Assembly (NCBI GenBank): GCA_947492105.1
Contig: CANLMN010000003.1
Location: forward strand, 1-64,000
From: an uncultured Aquimarina sp.
GTDB lineage: Bacteria; Bacteroidota; Bacteroidia; Flavobacteriales; Flavobacteriaceae
Direction: 5' to 3'
Length of the DNA stretch: 64,000 nt
Made by a program: the position numbers and the translations under genes. The notes below the pieces were generated by a model. That model worked only from the letters and a program-made list of their open reading frames with translations, was not told the DNA's origin and did not search any database. Shown here piece after piece: positions 25,891 through 35,325 of this stretch (its first letter is position 1; each line of letters begins with the position of its first letter).

Positions 25891-26955
25891 TCAAAAACGA
25901 TCTTTGTTATAGGTTTTTCTAGGCTGTCTTTTCAGAGGGTTTTTGGTTAATTCTAAATGTAACGCTCTATTTTTGAAAATCTTTAAGGCCATAAATACAG
26001 CCTCCTTGAAAGAACTCGGATCTGCATTCCCTTTGCCTGCAATTTCAAATGCCGTTCCATGATCTGGTGAGGTGCGAACCTTATTAAGTCCTGCAGTATA
26101 ATTGACCCCTTCTCCAAATGCTAATGTTTTGAAAGGTATCAATCCTTGATCATGATAGGCTGCAACTATAGCATCGAAAGTTTTGTAAGTATCTGAACCA
26201 AAAAAACTATCCGCAGCATATGGACCAAAAACAAGCTGACCACTTTTATTGATTTCTGCAATGGCAGGTTTCAAGACTTCCTCATCTTCTTGACCAATTA
26301 TTCCATTATCTCCACTATGCGGATTAATACCCAAAACACCTATTTTTGGTTTTGTTATCCCAAAATCAACGACTAAAGAATTATGGATAGTCGCTATTTT
26401 TTGTTTAATTAGTTTTGTGGAGATCGTAGCTGCAATATCTTTTATCGGCACATGATCCGTTAGGAGCCCTACTTTGAGGCTTGGACTGACCATAAACATC
26501 AAACTATCCCCTTCTAATTCCTGATCCAAATAATCAGTATGTCCCGGAAATTTAAAGTCTTCTGATTGAATACTATGTTTGTTGATCGGAGCAGTGACTA
26601 AGACATCTATTTCATCATTTTTGAGTGCTTCGGTCGCCGCTTGCAAAGATTGCACTGCAAATTCTCCTATTTTTTCATCTTCTTGTCCAAAATTAATGTT
26701 TACGTATTCCTTCCAGACGTTGTAGACATTCACCTTATCATGGACAATGCCATCTAATTTATCAACTCCATATAATGTACAACTACTCTTATAGTGCTTT
26801 TTTAGAAAAGAAAGAGTTTTAATGGATGCAAAAATGACAGGTGTACAAAAATCCAGCATTCGTGAATCTTCAAATGTTTTGAGAATGACCTCACTTCCGA
26901 TACCATTCAAATCTCCAACCGAAATTCCCAAACGTATTTTTCCTTCTTTAGTCAT
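25891..26955 (-). CDS. pdxA: 4-hydroxythreonine-4-phosphate dehydrogenase
   Basis: 354 residues. It oxidises 4-phosphohydroxy-threonine in the DXP-dependent pyridoxal phosphate pathway. Motifs: GISVGDLNGIGSEV at the start, APINKHSIQSEDFKFPGHTDYL with metal-binding His, LGINPHSGDNGIIG, AYHDQGLIPFKTLAFGEGVN and RTSPDHGTAFEIAGKG. It is divergent from ribE with 82 bases between them and 112 bases upstream of the DUF177 gene. Confidence 0.96.
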   Translation of the reverse strand: MTKEGKIRLGISVGDLNGIGSEVILKTFEDSRMLDFCTPVIFASIKTLSFLKKHYKSSCTLYGVDKLDGIVHDKVNVYNVWKEYVNINFGQEDEKIGEFAVQSLQAATEALKNDEIDVLVTAPINKHSIQSEDFKFPGHTDYLDQELEGDSLMFMVSPSLKVGLLTDHVPIKDIAATISTKLIKQKIATIHNSLVVDFGITKPKIGVLGINPHSGDNGIIGQEDEEVLKPAIAEINKSGQLVFGPYAADSFFGSDTYKTFDAIVAAYHDQGLIPFKTLAFGEGVNYTAGLNKVRTSPDHGTAFEIAGKGNADPSSFKEAVFMALKIFKNRALHLELTKNPLKRQPRKTYNKDRF

Positions 26956-26977
26956 GTAGTATGTGCTTCTGAAAAGC

Positions 26978-26985
26978 TATTTTTG
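26978..26985 (+). promoter_or_regulatory. Putative -7 box for ribE
   Basis: TATTTTTG matches TAnnTTTG, 52 bases before the ribE ATG. No clear TTG -33 element at the expected distance. Confidence 0.35.
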
Positions 26986-27007
26986 TCTATGCGTTCTATA
27001 AAAAAAG

Positions 27008-27015
27008 CAAATTTA
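27008..27015 (-). promoter_or_regulatory. Putative -7 box for pdxA
   Basis: On the minus strand this reads TAAATTTG, matching TAnnTTTG, 52 bases before the pdxA start. The -33 element is unclear. The two boxes overlap in opposite directions within the divergent gap. Confidence 0.35.
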
Positions 27016-27037
27016 AACAAATAATTCATTCATAGCT

Positions 27038-27625
27038 ATGTTCACAGGAATCATCGAAACATTAGGTAAGATTACACAATTAGAATCAGAGGGTCAAAAT
27101 CTGCACATAACAGTAGAAACTGAATTTGTAGAAGAACTCAAAATTGATCAAAGTGTTGCGCATAATGGAGTGTGTCTTACCGTAGTATCGGTAACGGACA
27201 CAAGTTATACCGTAACGGCAATCAAAGAAACTATGGACAAAACAAATCTAAATCAATTAGAAATAGGCTCTGTCGTGAATTTGGAACGTGGAATGAAGCT
27301 TGGCGATCGATTAGATGGTCATATTGTTCAGGGCCATGTAGATCAAACTGCTGTTTGTACTGCTATCTCTAAGGCTAGTGGAAGCTGGTATTTTACCTTC
27401 CAATACGATTCATCTTTGCACAATATTACTATCGAAAAGGGATCCATAACCGTAAATGGGGTAAGTCTTACGGTGGTTAATTCTAAACGGGATGAGTTTA
27501 GTGTTGCCATTATACCTTATACATATAAGCACACTAATTTTTACACTTTTGAGGTGGGTTCTGTAATTAATTTGGAGTTTGATGTAATAGGAAAATATGT
27601 TAAACGAATTACAGAATTGGGCTAA
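27038..27625 (+). CDS. ribE: Riboflavin synthase, alpha chain
   Basis: 195 residues with the two lumazine-binding repeats: MFTGIIETLGKI then VAHNGVCLTVV in the first, LDGHIVQGHVDQTA then GSITVNGVSLTVV in the second. It dismutates two dimethyl-ribityl-lumazine molecules to riboflavin. Length is normal. No FMN riboswitch is recognisable in the short upstream gap. Confidence 0.97.
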   Translation: MFTGIIETLGKITQLESEGQNLHITVETEFVEELKIDQSVAHNGVCLTVVSVTDTSYTVTAIKETMDKTNLNQLEIGSVVNLERGMKLGDRLDGHIVQGHVDQTAVCTAISKASGSWYFTFQYDSSLHNITIEKGSITVNGVSLTVVNSKRDEFSVAIIPYTYKHTNFYTFEVGSVINLEFDVIGKYVKRITELG

Positions 27626-27728
27626 ATTCTCCGATAAAGAGGAGTTTTAGGTGGTATTTGCGGGAAAAACGTACTTTTTATGAAGTTTTTTTGTATTTTG
27701 GCAATTATTGAAAAAATACCCCCGCCTT

Positions 27729-28724
27729 ATGAAAGCATTTTTGCGTATAGTTCTTCTTAGTATTCTTTTTGTTATTGCCAGTTGTTCAAAAGAGGATGAT
27801 GATGAGGTTATAATAAATAATGGGGAACTAATACTTCTTGATCAACAATTCAATCTTGATGAAAATGTACCAAGCCAAACTTCTGTTGGGGTAGTGCGTG
27901 CTACAAATGTGTTAAATGCGAACACTTTGATATATAAAATTATTACTCCTGAAACTCCTTTTGTTATTAATAGTGAGACTGGAGAACTTCTCGTTGCAAG
28001 TACTGCAGTTATAGATTTTGAGGAGACTTCTGTGTATGTTTTTGACATTGAGGTGACCAATGGTAGTACAACTACAAAAGGAGAAATTACAGTTAGGATC
28101 AATGATTTGCCTGATTCTACACGAAGTGCAGAGGAAAAAGCGCGACTTTTGGCATATTTCAAATATCTTGTTTTACGCGAAGAGAGTCAACCTGCCTCCG
28201 AAAATAATACGAAGTGGTCAACAACAATGACCATTTTTATCACGGGTAATTTTACTGCAAAGGATGAACGAGAAATTGCAGAGTTTTTGGACTTCATCAA
28301 TCCATTATTCACCGATGGCTTTAGTATGAAATTAGTTAATAGCATTGTTGAAGCGAATACTGAAATTTACTTTGAAAGTATAAAGAATCTCGAGGAAAAC
28401 AGACCTGATTTTGTAGGACCAGTTTCGTCAATAAATTCTGGCAAGGCTCGGATTAGTTTTCAAGGAAATGGTGAAATTAGATCTTCATCTATCTGGATAA
28501 ATACAGCTCCTAATAATCGTCTTGCAACGATTAAACATGAGTTCTTGCATGCAATAGGGTTAGGGCATTCTAATAATAGAAATAGTATAATGTATCCTGT
28601 TGGTGGCGCAAATTCTAGTTTATTAGAAGATGATATTTTTGTTATAAGAGCATTGTATCATCCTTTAATGAAAGTGGGAGCTAATGTTAATGAAATAGAC
28701 ACTGCCCTGAATCAGATTTTGTAA
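27729..28724 (+). CDS. Metzincin-type zinc metalloprotease lipoprotein with cadherin-like domain
   Basis: 331 residues from ATG 27729, chosen because the lipoprotein signal (FVIASC then SKEDDD) starts there; an upstream in-frame start adds seven residues. Residues 35-135 resemble a cadherin repeat (NVPSQTSVGVVRATN, FVINSETGELLV, VYVFDIEVTNG, EITVRINDL). The C-terminal half has the zinc site HEFLHAIGLGH and the Met-turn SIMYPVG of matrixin-like metzincins. It is probably a surface protease anchored in the membrane. The substrate is unknown. Confidence 0.85.
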   Translation: MKAFLRIVLLSILFVIASCSKEDDDEVIINNGELILLDQQFNLDENVPSQTSVGVVRATNVLNANTLIYKIITPETPFVINSETGELLVASTAVIDFEETSVYVFDIEVTNGSTTTKGEITVRINDLPDSTRSAEEKARLLAYFKYLVLREESQPASENNTKWSTTMTIFITGNFTAKDEREIAEFLDFINPLFTDGFSMKLVNSIVEANTEIYFESIKNLEENRPDFVGPVSSINSGKARISFQGNGEIRSSSIWINTAPNNRLATIKHEFLHAIGLGHSNNRNSIMYPVGGANSSLLEDDIFVIRALYHPLMKVGANVNEIDTALNQIL

Positions 28725-28800
28725 AAAAACCTTTTTATCTGTATCATTTAAGAAAAACAAGAACAGTAGCTTCTTATTTTTGTTCCATTTTGGGTGTGTA

Positions 28801-28960
28801 ATCCTAGTTAAAGTGTAATTGTAAGCCAAAATAATTTGAACTATTTTTCATTAGTTTAAACTATTAAATTTTAAGCATAACCGTGGCTACGGTTTAATTT
28901 TCTAGTGAAAAAACAGTAGAAAAAGAAGCTAATTATTAGGCTGCACGTATTTTTAGAATG
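28801..28960 (+). repeat. P-family palindromic repeat, copy 3
   Basis: AGTTAAAGTGTAATTGTAAG at the left, centre AACCGTGGCTACGGTTTAAT, then AAAAGAAGCTAATTATTAGG; the right end has decayed. Between the convergent metzincin and pbpC genes, next to a Q repeat. Confidence 0.75.
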
Positions 28961-28974
28961 ATATAATATCTTAT

Positions 28975-29086
28975 TAATCAAACTGTTGTTTTTTTAAGTA
29001 AGAATACCGTCATTCTATTCCATAGCTACGGCTATGGAATATATGAACAAGGCGATATGGGACATTATATGGCTAATTTGGTATTA
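28975..29086 (+). repeat. Q-family repeat, copy 1, overlapping the pbpC stop codon
   Basis: Matches the copy at 35326-35468 through AACTGTTGTTTTTTTAAGTA, ATGGAATATATGAACAAGGC, GATATGGGACATTATATGGC and TAATTTGGTATTA. The centre ATTCCATAGC/GCTATGGAAT is a perfect 10-bp hairpin with loop TACG. Its right end TTGGTATTA contains the pbpC stop (29084-29086 on the minus strand). Confidence 0.8.
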
Positions 29087-31450
29087 GTCTTTTACAGTCA
29101 GTTTTCGTTTGACCTCATTTCCTTTTTCGTCTAAGACGGTAATAGTATATTCTCCGGGTTTGGGTTGGATGGGCATTTCATGAAATTGTTTTGTGCTTCC
29201 TAGAAACTCGGTATCGAGATACCAAAAGACTTTAGTTTCGGGGATGGTATGAGCGATTTTGAGTACGATTTCGCTTTTCTGGCCACCAAAATCTTTTGGA
29301 ATGATTACAGTATTCTTATTTTTTGGAAAAATAAAGTCCATACGGCCCAAAGCATTGGCGATACAATCTCCACGATAGGGAGGGATTTCTTGATAACTAG
29401 CATCCGTATTTTTGTAGTAGTACGCCATTAATGGAGGTAGTACAAACCAAGGTTTATGAACAATCATGTGAGCTGGTTCGCAATTGGCATTGACACTATA
29501 GGTGCCATGAGCATCTAGATGTACTAATTGATGATAGGGACATGTCTGAGTATGTATAGCAGTATCTGCCATATAGATTTCTTTGCTGTTGGGGCAACGA
29601 TTACTTGCCAGAAATCCACTTTTGGGACATACCTGCATTTTTTTTACATCATCATACGGAATAGGAAACCAGTTGGTATTTGGTAGTGTTTTGAATAGGT
29701 CAAAAAGTAGGGGAGCTGCACTTTGTAGACCAGTTAATTCTGGACGACCTTCCCCATCTGCATTACCAACCCATACACCAACCACATAATTTTGATTGGC
29801 TCCAATGGCCCAAGCATCTCTATGACCAAAACTTGTGCCTGTTTTCCAAGCAATTTCTTGAGAGGAATCATAAAACTGCCAAGCCCCTTCATTACTTGGT
29901 CGATGGGCTTTTTTCATAGCTTCGAATGTAAGCCAGATACTCCCCGCACCAAACATGGGTGATTCCAATTGTTTTTTCCCAAAATCGGCTTTTTGGTGTT
30001 GTAAAAATAAAGGGTCAATGTATTCGTTTGAATAATATGCACTAGAAGTTTGTAGATAGTGGTTAAGCGTTCCTGCCAGACCAGCATAGGTTTTACATAA
30101 ATCCCATAAACTACTTTCGGCACCGCCCAAAATCAAGGATAAGCCATAATGGTCAGCGCTATATTTAAGGTCTTTGAGGTCAAAATATTTTAATTCATCA
30201 CGGAAACGTGATAATCCATACTGTTGTAACAAACGTACGGCGGGAATATTCAAGGATCTAGCTAGTGCCTTATTTGCAGGAACGGCACCTCGGTATTTTT
30301 CGTCATAATTTTGTGGTGTGTAGCCTGCAATTACTGTAGGTACATCGGGCACTAACATTTCTGGAAGCAGTTCACCTTTGTTCAGCAATGCGGTGTACAA
30401 CAACGGTTTTAGGGTGCTTCCGGTACTACGTCCGGCCTGAATGATGTCTACATCTTTTTGGTGTTGTTTATCAGTGGGAGAATTCCCAACGTAACTCAAT
30501 ACTTTACGCGTTTTGATGTCCAATACCAAAACTGCCATATTATGTACTTCATTTTGTTTTTGGACCTCATAGTAATGTTTTACGAACTGTTTTGTTTTTT
30601 TTTGAAGCTCAAAATCAATAGATGTTTTTAGTTTTTGGCCCTCATATTTTTTTGACAAGTGATCTAATAGATGTGGTGCTTCTCGTGGTAGATTATAGGG
30701 TTTTTGAGGGAGATTTTCGGCCAGAGCCAAAGAAAAAGTGATAGAATCTATAATTCCTTGGTGCCACAGTTCACGCAATAGTCGATCTCTTTTTTGACGT
30801 AATTTTTTCTGATTTTTTCCAGGATAGATTAAAGAAGGGGCATTGGGTAAGACAGCCAAAGTAGCATTTTCTGCCCAGGAGAGCTGGGTTGTTCCAACCC
30901 CAAAATAACGCCAAGCTGCCATATCTAATCCGACAACATTTCCACCAAAAGGTGCATGTGAGGCATACATACTCAGAATTTGTTCTTTGGAGTGTCGCAA
31001 TTCGAGCCGTGTAGCAAGAATCAGTTCAATCAGTTTTTCTAGATAACTTCGTTTTTTACCTTTTCGAGAAATCCGAATAACTTGTTGTGTGATAGTACTT
31101 CCTCCTCGTACGACCTTCTTAGCTATAATATTTTCTTTTATAGCAGTTAACATAGTGATAGGATTGAACCCAGGGTGATAGTAGAATTGTTGATCCTCAA
31201 AAGTCAAAATACATGCTTTGAATTTTTGCGGAACACTGTCTGTCTCGGGGAATCGCCATTGACCATCTGCGGCTATTTTGGCTCCTAACAAAGTTCCTTC
31301 TCGACTTCGAATTACGGTAGCAGTAGGATCATCGAACAGAGGAGTGGGAAGACAAAAATAATAGCCAATTAGGAGGATGCTTAAAACGATAAAATGTTGG
31401 GCATATCTTCTCAGATAGTTGTTAAAACTGATAGGTAACGACATAAGCAA
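29084..31450 (-). CDS. pbpC: Penicillin-binding protein 1C
   Basis: 788 residues: N-terminal membrane helix, GT51 glycosyltransferase (TFEDQQFYYHPGFN, VRGGSTITQQVIRI), transpeptidase domain (STGSTLKPLLY with the active-site Ser, later AWKTGTSFG) and a C-terminal BiPBP_C domain (VLKIAHTIPETKVFWYLD, GEYTITVLDEKGNEV). It makes and cross-links peptidoglycan in the periplasm. In many bacteria pbpC is adjacent to the alpha-2-macroglobulin gene; here the latter lies 7 kb away. The stop codon lies inside the end of a Q repeat, so the last residues may have been altered by insertion. Confidence 0.96.
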   Translation of the reverse strand: MLMSLPISFNNYLRRYAQHFIVLSILLIGYYFCLPTPLFDDPTATVIRSREGTLLGAKIAADGQWRFPETDSVPQKFKACILTFEDQQFYYHPGFNPITMLTAIKENIIAKKVVRGGSTITQQVIRISRKGKKRSYLEKLIELILATRLELRHSKEQILSMYASHAPFGGNVVGLDMAAWRYFGVGTTQLSWAENATLAVLPNAPSLIYPGKNQKKLRQKRDRLLRELWHQGIIDSITFSLALAENLPQKPYNLPREAPHLLDHLSKKYEGQKLKTSIDFELQKKTKQFVKHYYEVQKQNEVHNMAVLVLDIKTRKVLSYVGNSPTDKQHQKDVDIIQAGRSTGSTLKPLLYTALLNKGELLPEMLVPDVPTVIAGYTPQNYDEKYRGAVPANKALARSLNIPAVRLLQQYGLSRFRDELKYFDLKDLKYSADHYGLSLILGGAESSLWDLCKTYAGLAGTLNHYLQTSSAYYSNEYIDPLFLQHQKADFGKKQLESPMFGAGSIWLTFEAMKKAHRPSNEGAWQFYDSSQEIAWKTGTSFGHRDAWAIGANQNYVVGVWVGNADGEGRPELTGLQSAAPLLFDLFKTLPNTNWFPIPYDDVKKMQVCPKSGFLASNRCPNSKEIYMADTAIHTQTCPYHQLVHLDAHGTYSVNANCEPAHMIVHKPWFVLPPLMAYYYKNTDASYQEIPPYRGDCIANALGRMDFIFPKNKNTVIIPKDFGGQKSEIVLKIAHTIPETKVFWYLDTEFLGSTKQFHEMPIQPKPGEYTITVLDEKGNEVKRKLTVKD

Positions 31451-31624
31451 AGTGATACTAAAAATATTTTGTGTAGGCTGCTTTTGGTAAATTCACCGGC
31501 AGCATAAATTTAAAAATAGATTTGGTATAAATGCTGTTTGTGAGTATTCTTCTTGACAAATTCCCAAAACTATTTAACATCCGGTAGTTTTCCTATCTTT
31601 ACAGGACAAACTGATTTTATTTTT

Positions 31625-32380
31625 ATGAAACTTCCGGAAGGGAAAAAAGTATATTTTGCCTCAGACAATCATCTGGGGGCTCCCACCCATGAATTAAGTT
31701 TTCCACGTGAACAAAAATTTGTAGCTTGGTTAGACCAGATCAAAGAGGATGCTGCGGCAATATTTCTATTAGGGGATCTTTTTGATTTTTGGTTCGAGTA
31801 TCGCACGGTTATTCCAAAGGGATTTACTCGTACATTGGGCAAACTCGCAGAAATTACAGACTCAGGAATTCCTGTTTACTATTTTGTTGGGAATCATGAT
31901 TTATGGATGGATGGCTATTTTGAGAAAGAGCTCAACATACCCGTCTATCATAAGCCAAAAGAATTCACATTCAATGACATCCTTTTTTTTGTGGGACATG
32001 GGGACGGACTTGGTCCAGGGGATAAAGGGTATAAACGGATGAAAAAAGTATTTACCCATCCATTATCCAAATGGCTCTATCGTTGGTTACATCCCGATAT
32101 AGGAGTGAAGCTGGCTCAATATTTATCAGTAAAGAATAAACTGATCTCTGGTGATGAGGATATCAAATTTTTGGGAGAAGATGATGAATGGCTTGTGCAG
32201 TACTGTAAGCGCAAACTCTCAGAAAAACATCGTGATTATTTTGTGTTTGGACATCGCCATTTACCTATGGAAATTAGACTCACTAAGAACGCAAAATACA
32301 CAAATTTGGGAGATTGGATCATGCATTATACTTATGCTGTTTTTGATGGAAAAGAATTGAAATTAGAGAAATATAATTAA
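31625..32380 (+). CDS. UDP-2,3-diacylglucosamine diphosphatase (LpxH-like metallophosphoesterase)
   Basis: 251 residues from ATG 31625 (MKLPEGKKVYFASDNHLG); an in-frame start 72 bases earlier adds a poorly conserved leader. Metallophosphoesterase motifs are complete: SDNHLG, GDLFDFWFEY, GNHDLWM, GHGDGLG and FGHRHLP. The family hydrolyses UDP-2,3-diacylglucosamine to lipid X in lipid A synthesis. It is divergent from pbpC and 10 bases upstream of the hydrolase gene. Confidence 0.9.
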   Translation: MKLPEGKKVYFASDNHLGAPTHELSFPREQKFVAWLDQIKEDAAAIFLLGDLFDFWFEYRTVIPKGFTRTLGKLAEITDSGIPVYYFVGNHDLWMDGYFEKELNIPVYHKPKEFTFNDILFFVGHGDGLGPGDKGYKRMKKVFTHPLSKWLYRWLHPDIGVKLAQYLSVKNKLISGDEDIKFLGEDDEWLVQYCKRKLSEKHRDYFVFGHRHLPMEIRLTKNAKYTNLGDWIMHYTYAVFDGKELKLEKYN

Positions 32381-32390
32381 ATAACTTGTT

Positions 32391-33323
32391 ATGAAAAAAT
32401 ACGTAGTTTTAATCGGCTTTGTAGTGTGTATATTTTCTTGTAAGCCTTATACATCTGCCACACAGGAAAAGGATCAAATAACCTATTCTGCATTTAGAGA
32501 ACAACAAAAATCATATACCTCGGAGGATGGTGTCATCAAGTATATTGATCAAGGACAAGGCCCTGTAATTGTTTTATTACATGGTGTGCCTAGCTCAGGT
32601 TGGTTATATCGCAAGATGATTGATCCTTTAGTAACCAGTGGTTATCGTGTTATTGTACCAGATATGTTAGGTTTTGGTTCTAGTGATTCTCCAGAAGGTT
32701 ATGAGTTATATAACGAAGCGAATCATGCCAAACGTCTAATAGAACTTATGGATTCATTAAGTATATCTTCTTGGACACATGTTTTGCATGATGCCGGTGG
32801 ATTGTGGACTTGGGCACTTTTGAAAACAGCTCCCAAGCGTATAGAAAAACTGGTTATGTTGAATACTGTTATTTTTGACGAAGGCTTCTATCCGCCTGTA
32901 CCTATGAAACCAGGAGGAATAGCCAAAACAGCTATGTGGACTTATAGTAATGGGATGACAACAAACGTGCTACTCAAAAAATTATTCGAAACTGGACTGA
33001 AGAAGAATACGTTAAATAAGACGGATGTCGAGGGATATAAAACACCACTCAAGGAAGGAAAAACCAAAGGGATGTATTATTTCTTCACTCAAACATGCAG
33101 TGATTTACCTGATTATTCAAGTGTTTTTTCTAAAATTGAAGCGCCAAAGCTATTAATTTGGGGGCAACATGATGATATGCTGCGATGGCATCCGCAACAA
33201 AAACGAGTAACCGAAACTTTTGAAATAAAAGAAGAAAACATTCACCTGATCGATGAGAAGCACTTTATACAAGAAACACGTGACAAGGAAATTGTAAAAA
33301 TAGTTTTGGAGTTTCTAAAATAG
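32391..33323 (+). CDS. Alpha/beta hydrolase lipoprotein, haloalkane dehalogenase-like
   Basis: 310 residues. The lipoprotein signal ends IFSC. The core has VLLHGVPSSGWLYRKM (oxyanion region), DMLGFGSSD, a nucleophile elbow LHDAGGLWTW with Asp instead of Ser, WGQHDD for the acid, and a histidine in EKHFIQE. An Asp nucleophile and the HFIQE ending point to the haloalkane dehalogenase/epoxide hydrolase branch. Lipid anchoring is unusual for that branch. The substrate cannot be told. Ten bases separate it from the LpxH-like gene, so both are probably co-transcribed. Confidence 0.85.
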   Translation: MKKYVVLIGFVVCIFSCKPYTSATQEKDQITYSAFREQQKSYTSEDGVIKYIDQGQGPVIVLLHGVPSSGWLYRKMIDPLVTSGYRVIVPDMLGFGSSDSPEGYELYNEANHAKRLIELMDSLSISSWTHVLHDAGGLWTWALLKTAPKRIEKLVMLNTVIFDEGFYPPVPMKPGGIAKTAMWTYSNGMTTNVLLKKLFETGLKKNTLNKTDVEGYKTPLKEGKTKGMYYFFTQTCSDLPDYSSVFSKIEAPKLLIWGQHDDMLRWHPQQKRVTETFEIKEENIHLIDEKHFIQETRDKEIVKIVLEFLK

Positions 33324-33332
33324 TGAAATCAA

Positions 33333-33674
33333 TTAAATGTTGATTCTAAAATCAACCTCAGCTTTTAGTATGGTGTGATCTAACAAGTTCATAATTTGAT
33401 CTAGTTCATTAATACTCACAGCGATGTCAATTTTGTCTGAAGGTGTTTTTAGTAATAGATTCCTGCAATCCTTACCCAATTTGCAATCTGCGCAGGTATG
33501 AGATGTGTAGGTTATTTGACAGGAGTTTGCAAAGAATCGAAGTTCTTCTATCGTTAGTAAAAAACCGATGTCTCTGAAAATTAATTGTATTTTGTACGCA
33601 TCTGATGGAGAGGGATTCTTCCAGTAAAAAGAAATTCCGATCTCGTTACTATATATTTTATTGATTCCTTGCAT
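33333..33674 (-). CDS. Hypothetical protein with a four-cysteine cluster
   Basis: 113 residues, no signal peptide. Not recognised. The middle carries CQITYTSHTCADCKLGKDC, where four cysteines close together could bind a metal, and the start YSNEIGISFYWKN suggests a small beta-sheet. Its end is nine bases from the convergent hydrolase stop. The length and sensible start suggest a real gene; no function is offered. Confidence 0.6.
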   Translation of the reverse strand: MQGINKIYSNEIGISFYWKNPSPSDAYKIQLIFRDIGFLLTIEELRFFANSCQITYTSHTCADCKLGKDCRNLLLKTPSDKIDIAVSINELDQIMNLLDHTILKAEVDFRINI

Positions 33675-33912
33675 TTGTATATTTTTTAACGGACTTCAGG
33701 TCGCAAAAGTCTATTCAAAAATACTAATTATTTATAATTAATCTAAATAAATATAATGAAACCATCAACAGTGTTATGCCTATTTTTGTCATAGCACTAG
33801 ATTTTATCAAACGATTAGCGAATAAAAGGTTCTAGTACGATGTATTGACAGTAAGAAAATATCAGTAGTTTTCGAACAGTTTTACCGTATTTTTGTCAAA
33901 AAAAAAGAAACA

Positions 33913-34269
33913 GTGGTTAGAGATGAACAATTAAAAGCAAACTGGGAAGCATTGGTAACAAAATTATCAGATCAATTTGCGGACGGCGAAAAAATGGATT
34001 TGGATAGTATTATATATTTAATTGGTTTACAAGAGCTTGGTCAGCCACATCGAGATTTTAAGAAGGATGAAAAGCTGGATTTGATGCATATTGCTATTTG
34101 TAGATTATTGGAGCCTTATGGGTATTATGAGTTTGATTATTTCGATGAAGATGGCTGGGCACACTATAAAGTCAAAGAAGCTTTGCCTCCTTTGAAGGCT
34201 GGAGAACAGACGATACTTATGAAGGAAGCCATAGTGAATTATTTTCTAGAAAGCACATATATTTCTTAG
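33913..34269 (+). CDS. Hypothetical conserved-looking protein
   Basis: 118 residues, probably starting at GTG 33913 (VRDEQLKANWEALVTKLSDQF). It is acidic and likely helical, with MDLDSIIYLIGLQELGQ, DLMHIAICRLLEPYGYYEFDYFDEDGW and a final MKEAIVNYFLEST. No signal peptide or known motif. It lies 52 bases upstream of the cold-shock gene on the same strand. It looks like a cytoplasmic protein of the kind found across Flavobacteriaceae, but I do not recognise the family. Confidence 0.6.
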   Translation: MVRDEQLKANWEALVTKLSDQFADGEKMDLDSIIYLIGLQELGQPHRDFKKDEKLDLMHIAICRLLEPYGYYEFDYFDEDGWAHYKVKEALPPLKAGEQTILMKEAIVNYFLESTYIS

Positions 34270-34321
34270 ATAACTAGCATTATTTTTGTAAATTACCTTA
34301 TAATTAATTTAAATTTTAATA

Positions 34322-34513
34322 ATGAGTAAAGGAACAGTAAAATTCTTCAATGATGCCAAAGGTTTTGGTTTTATTACTGAAGAAGACACAAACAAAGAAC
34401 ATTTTGTACACATTTCTGGATTAGTAGATGAAATACGCGAAGGAGATGAAGTTGAATTTGATTTACAAGAAGGAAGAAAAGGTTTAAACGCAGTTAACGT
34501 CAAAGTACTTTAA
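34322..34513 (+). CDS. Cold-shock domain protein (CspA family)
   Basis: 63 residues. Single cold-shock domain: MSKGTVKFFNDAKGFGFI with RNP1-like KGFGFI, then HFVHISGL for RNP2, and EVEFDLQEGRKGLNAVNVKVL. The family binds single-stranded RNA and DNA and melts RNA structure. It is followed by a terminator at 34537-34568 and then the 3.75-kb region with the ncRNA array, so an RNA chaperone lies next to the array; a functional link is only speculation. Confidence 0.95.
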   Translation: MSKGTVKFFNDAKGFGFITEEDTNKEHFVHISGLVDEIREGDEVEFDLQEGRKGLNAVNVKVL

Positions 34514-34536
34514 TACATACGTCACAACTTTTTAGT

Positions 34537-34568
34537 AAAAGCCTATCAATTAAGATGGGCTTTTTTTT
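34537..34568 (+). terminator. Terminator of the cold-shock gene
   Basis: AAAAGCCTATC, loop AATTAA, GATGGGCTTTTTTTT. One U:G pair in the stem works only for a plus-strand RNA, matching the gene direction. Confidence 0.9.
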
Positions 34569-35041
34569 AGAATTGCATCGGTCTTTCTTTAGTGAATACA
34601 ACGCAAAATTACGCTAAAATCTTAGCGAAGATTGATACGATTAATAGTACTCCAGGACACTCTTTGTAATCTATGGCAGAGCGGTTGACAAAAAATCAGC
34701 AAAATAGCGACTAATTTTGAGAGAAATTTGAGGAAATAGAAGAAGTCAAGATAGGTCTATTTTGCTGTGAACATCTCAGATGTTATTCCGAATTCCCGTT
34801 TCTTTTCTGAAATCCAAAATAGCATCATAATAGCTATATTTATAGCACTACCACACATCTGGGCTTTTTGAAATCTCTAATAGCACTACGTATGAGAAAA
34901 GTTCACTGAAAAGAATATTAATAATCGAATCAGAAATTAATGATAATCCAAGGGTTTTGTCATAGCATCCCTTTTTATTCGCTCTTTCTAACAGTTTTCA
35001 ATATTTTCTTAACATTAAAAGGCGTTGTAAATCATAGTTTT
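34569..35041. other. Gene-free spacer between the cold-shock gene and the ncRNA array
   Basis: About 470 AT-rich bases with no open frame that looks coding and no member of the P, Q or R repeats. Stop-interrupted stretches around 34640-34760 could be a decayed gene, but I cannot identify one. Confidence 0.4.
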
Positions 35042-35063
35042 AACTTTTTATTATGAAAAAAAT

Positions 35064-35235
35064 CAAAAAAAGTTAAAGTTTGAGGTAGGGTTTTTCATCG
35101 TTAAGGAGTTTTATATATGTAAGCCCTTACTTTAATATTCATTGTTTAGGTTGGTTTTTAAAATTGAAATTTATTCAAGGTGCTTATAACTATGAAAAAG
35201 GATGATCCAGTTTTTTAACTGGATTGTCCTTTTTT
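35064..35235 (+). ncRNA. Putative structured ncRNA, unit A
   Basis: Core AAAAAAAGTTAAAGTTTGAG, GGTAGGGTTTTTC, AAGGAGTTTTATATATG. The long-range stem pairs GTAAGC-CCTT with AAGG-T-GCTTAT. The terminal hairpin GGATGATCCAGTT/AACTGGATTGTCC (35200-35212 with 35217-35229) is followed by six T. Two G:U-type pairs fit only a plus-strand RNA. The transcript start is not known; the given start is the beginning of conservation. Confidence 0.55.
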
Positions 35236-35325
35236 CTTATGGGTATTTCAGCGATGGAAGTGATTTGAGAACATTTAACGTCAATGACGTTTTTGGAAGA
35301 ATATCTCCCCGAACGATAAGATAAT

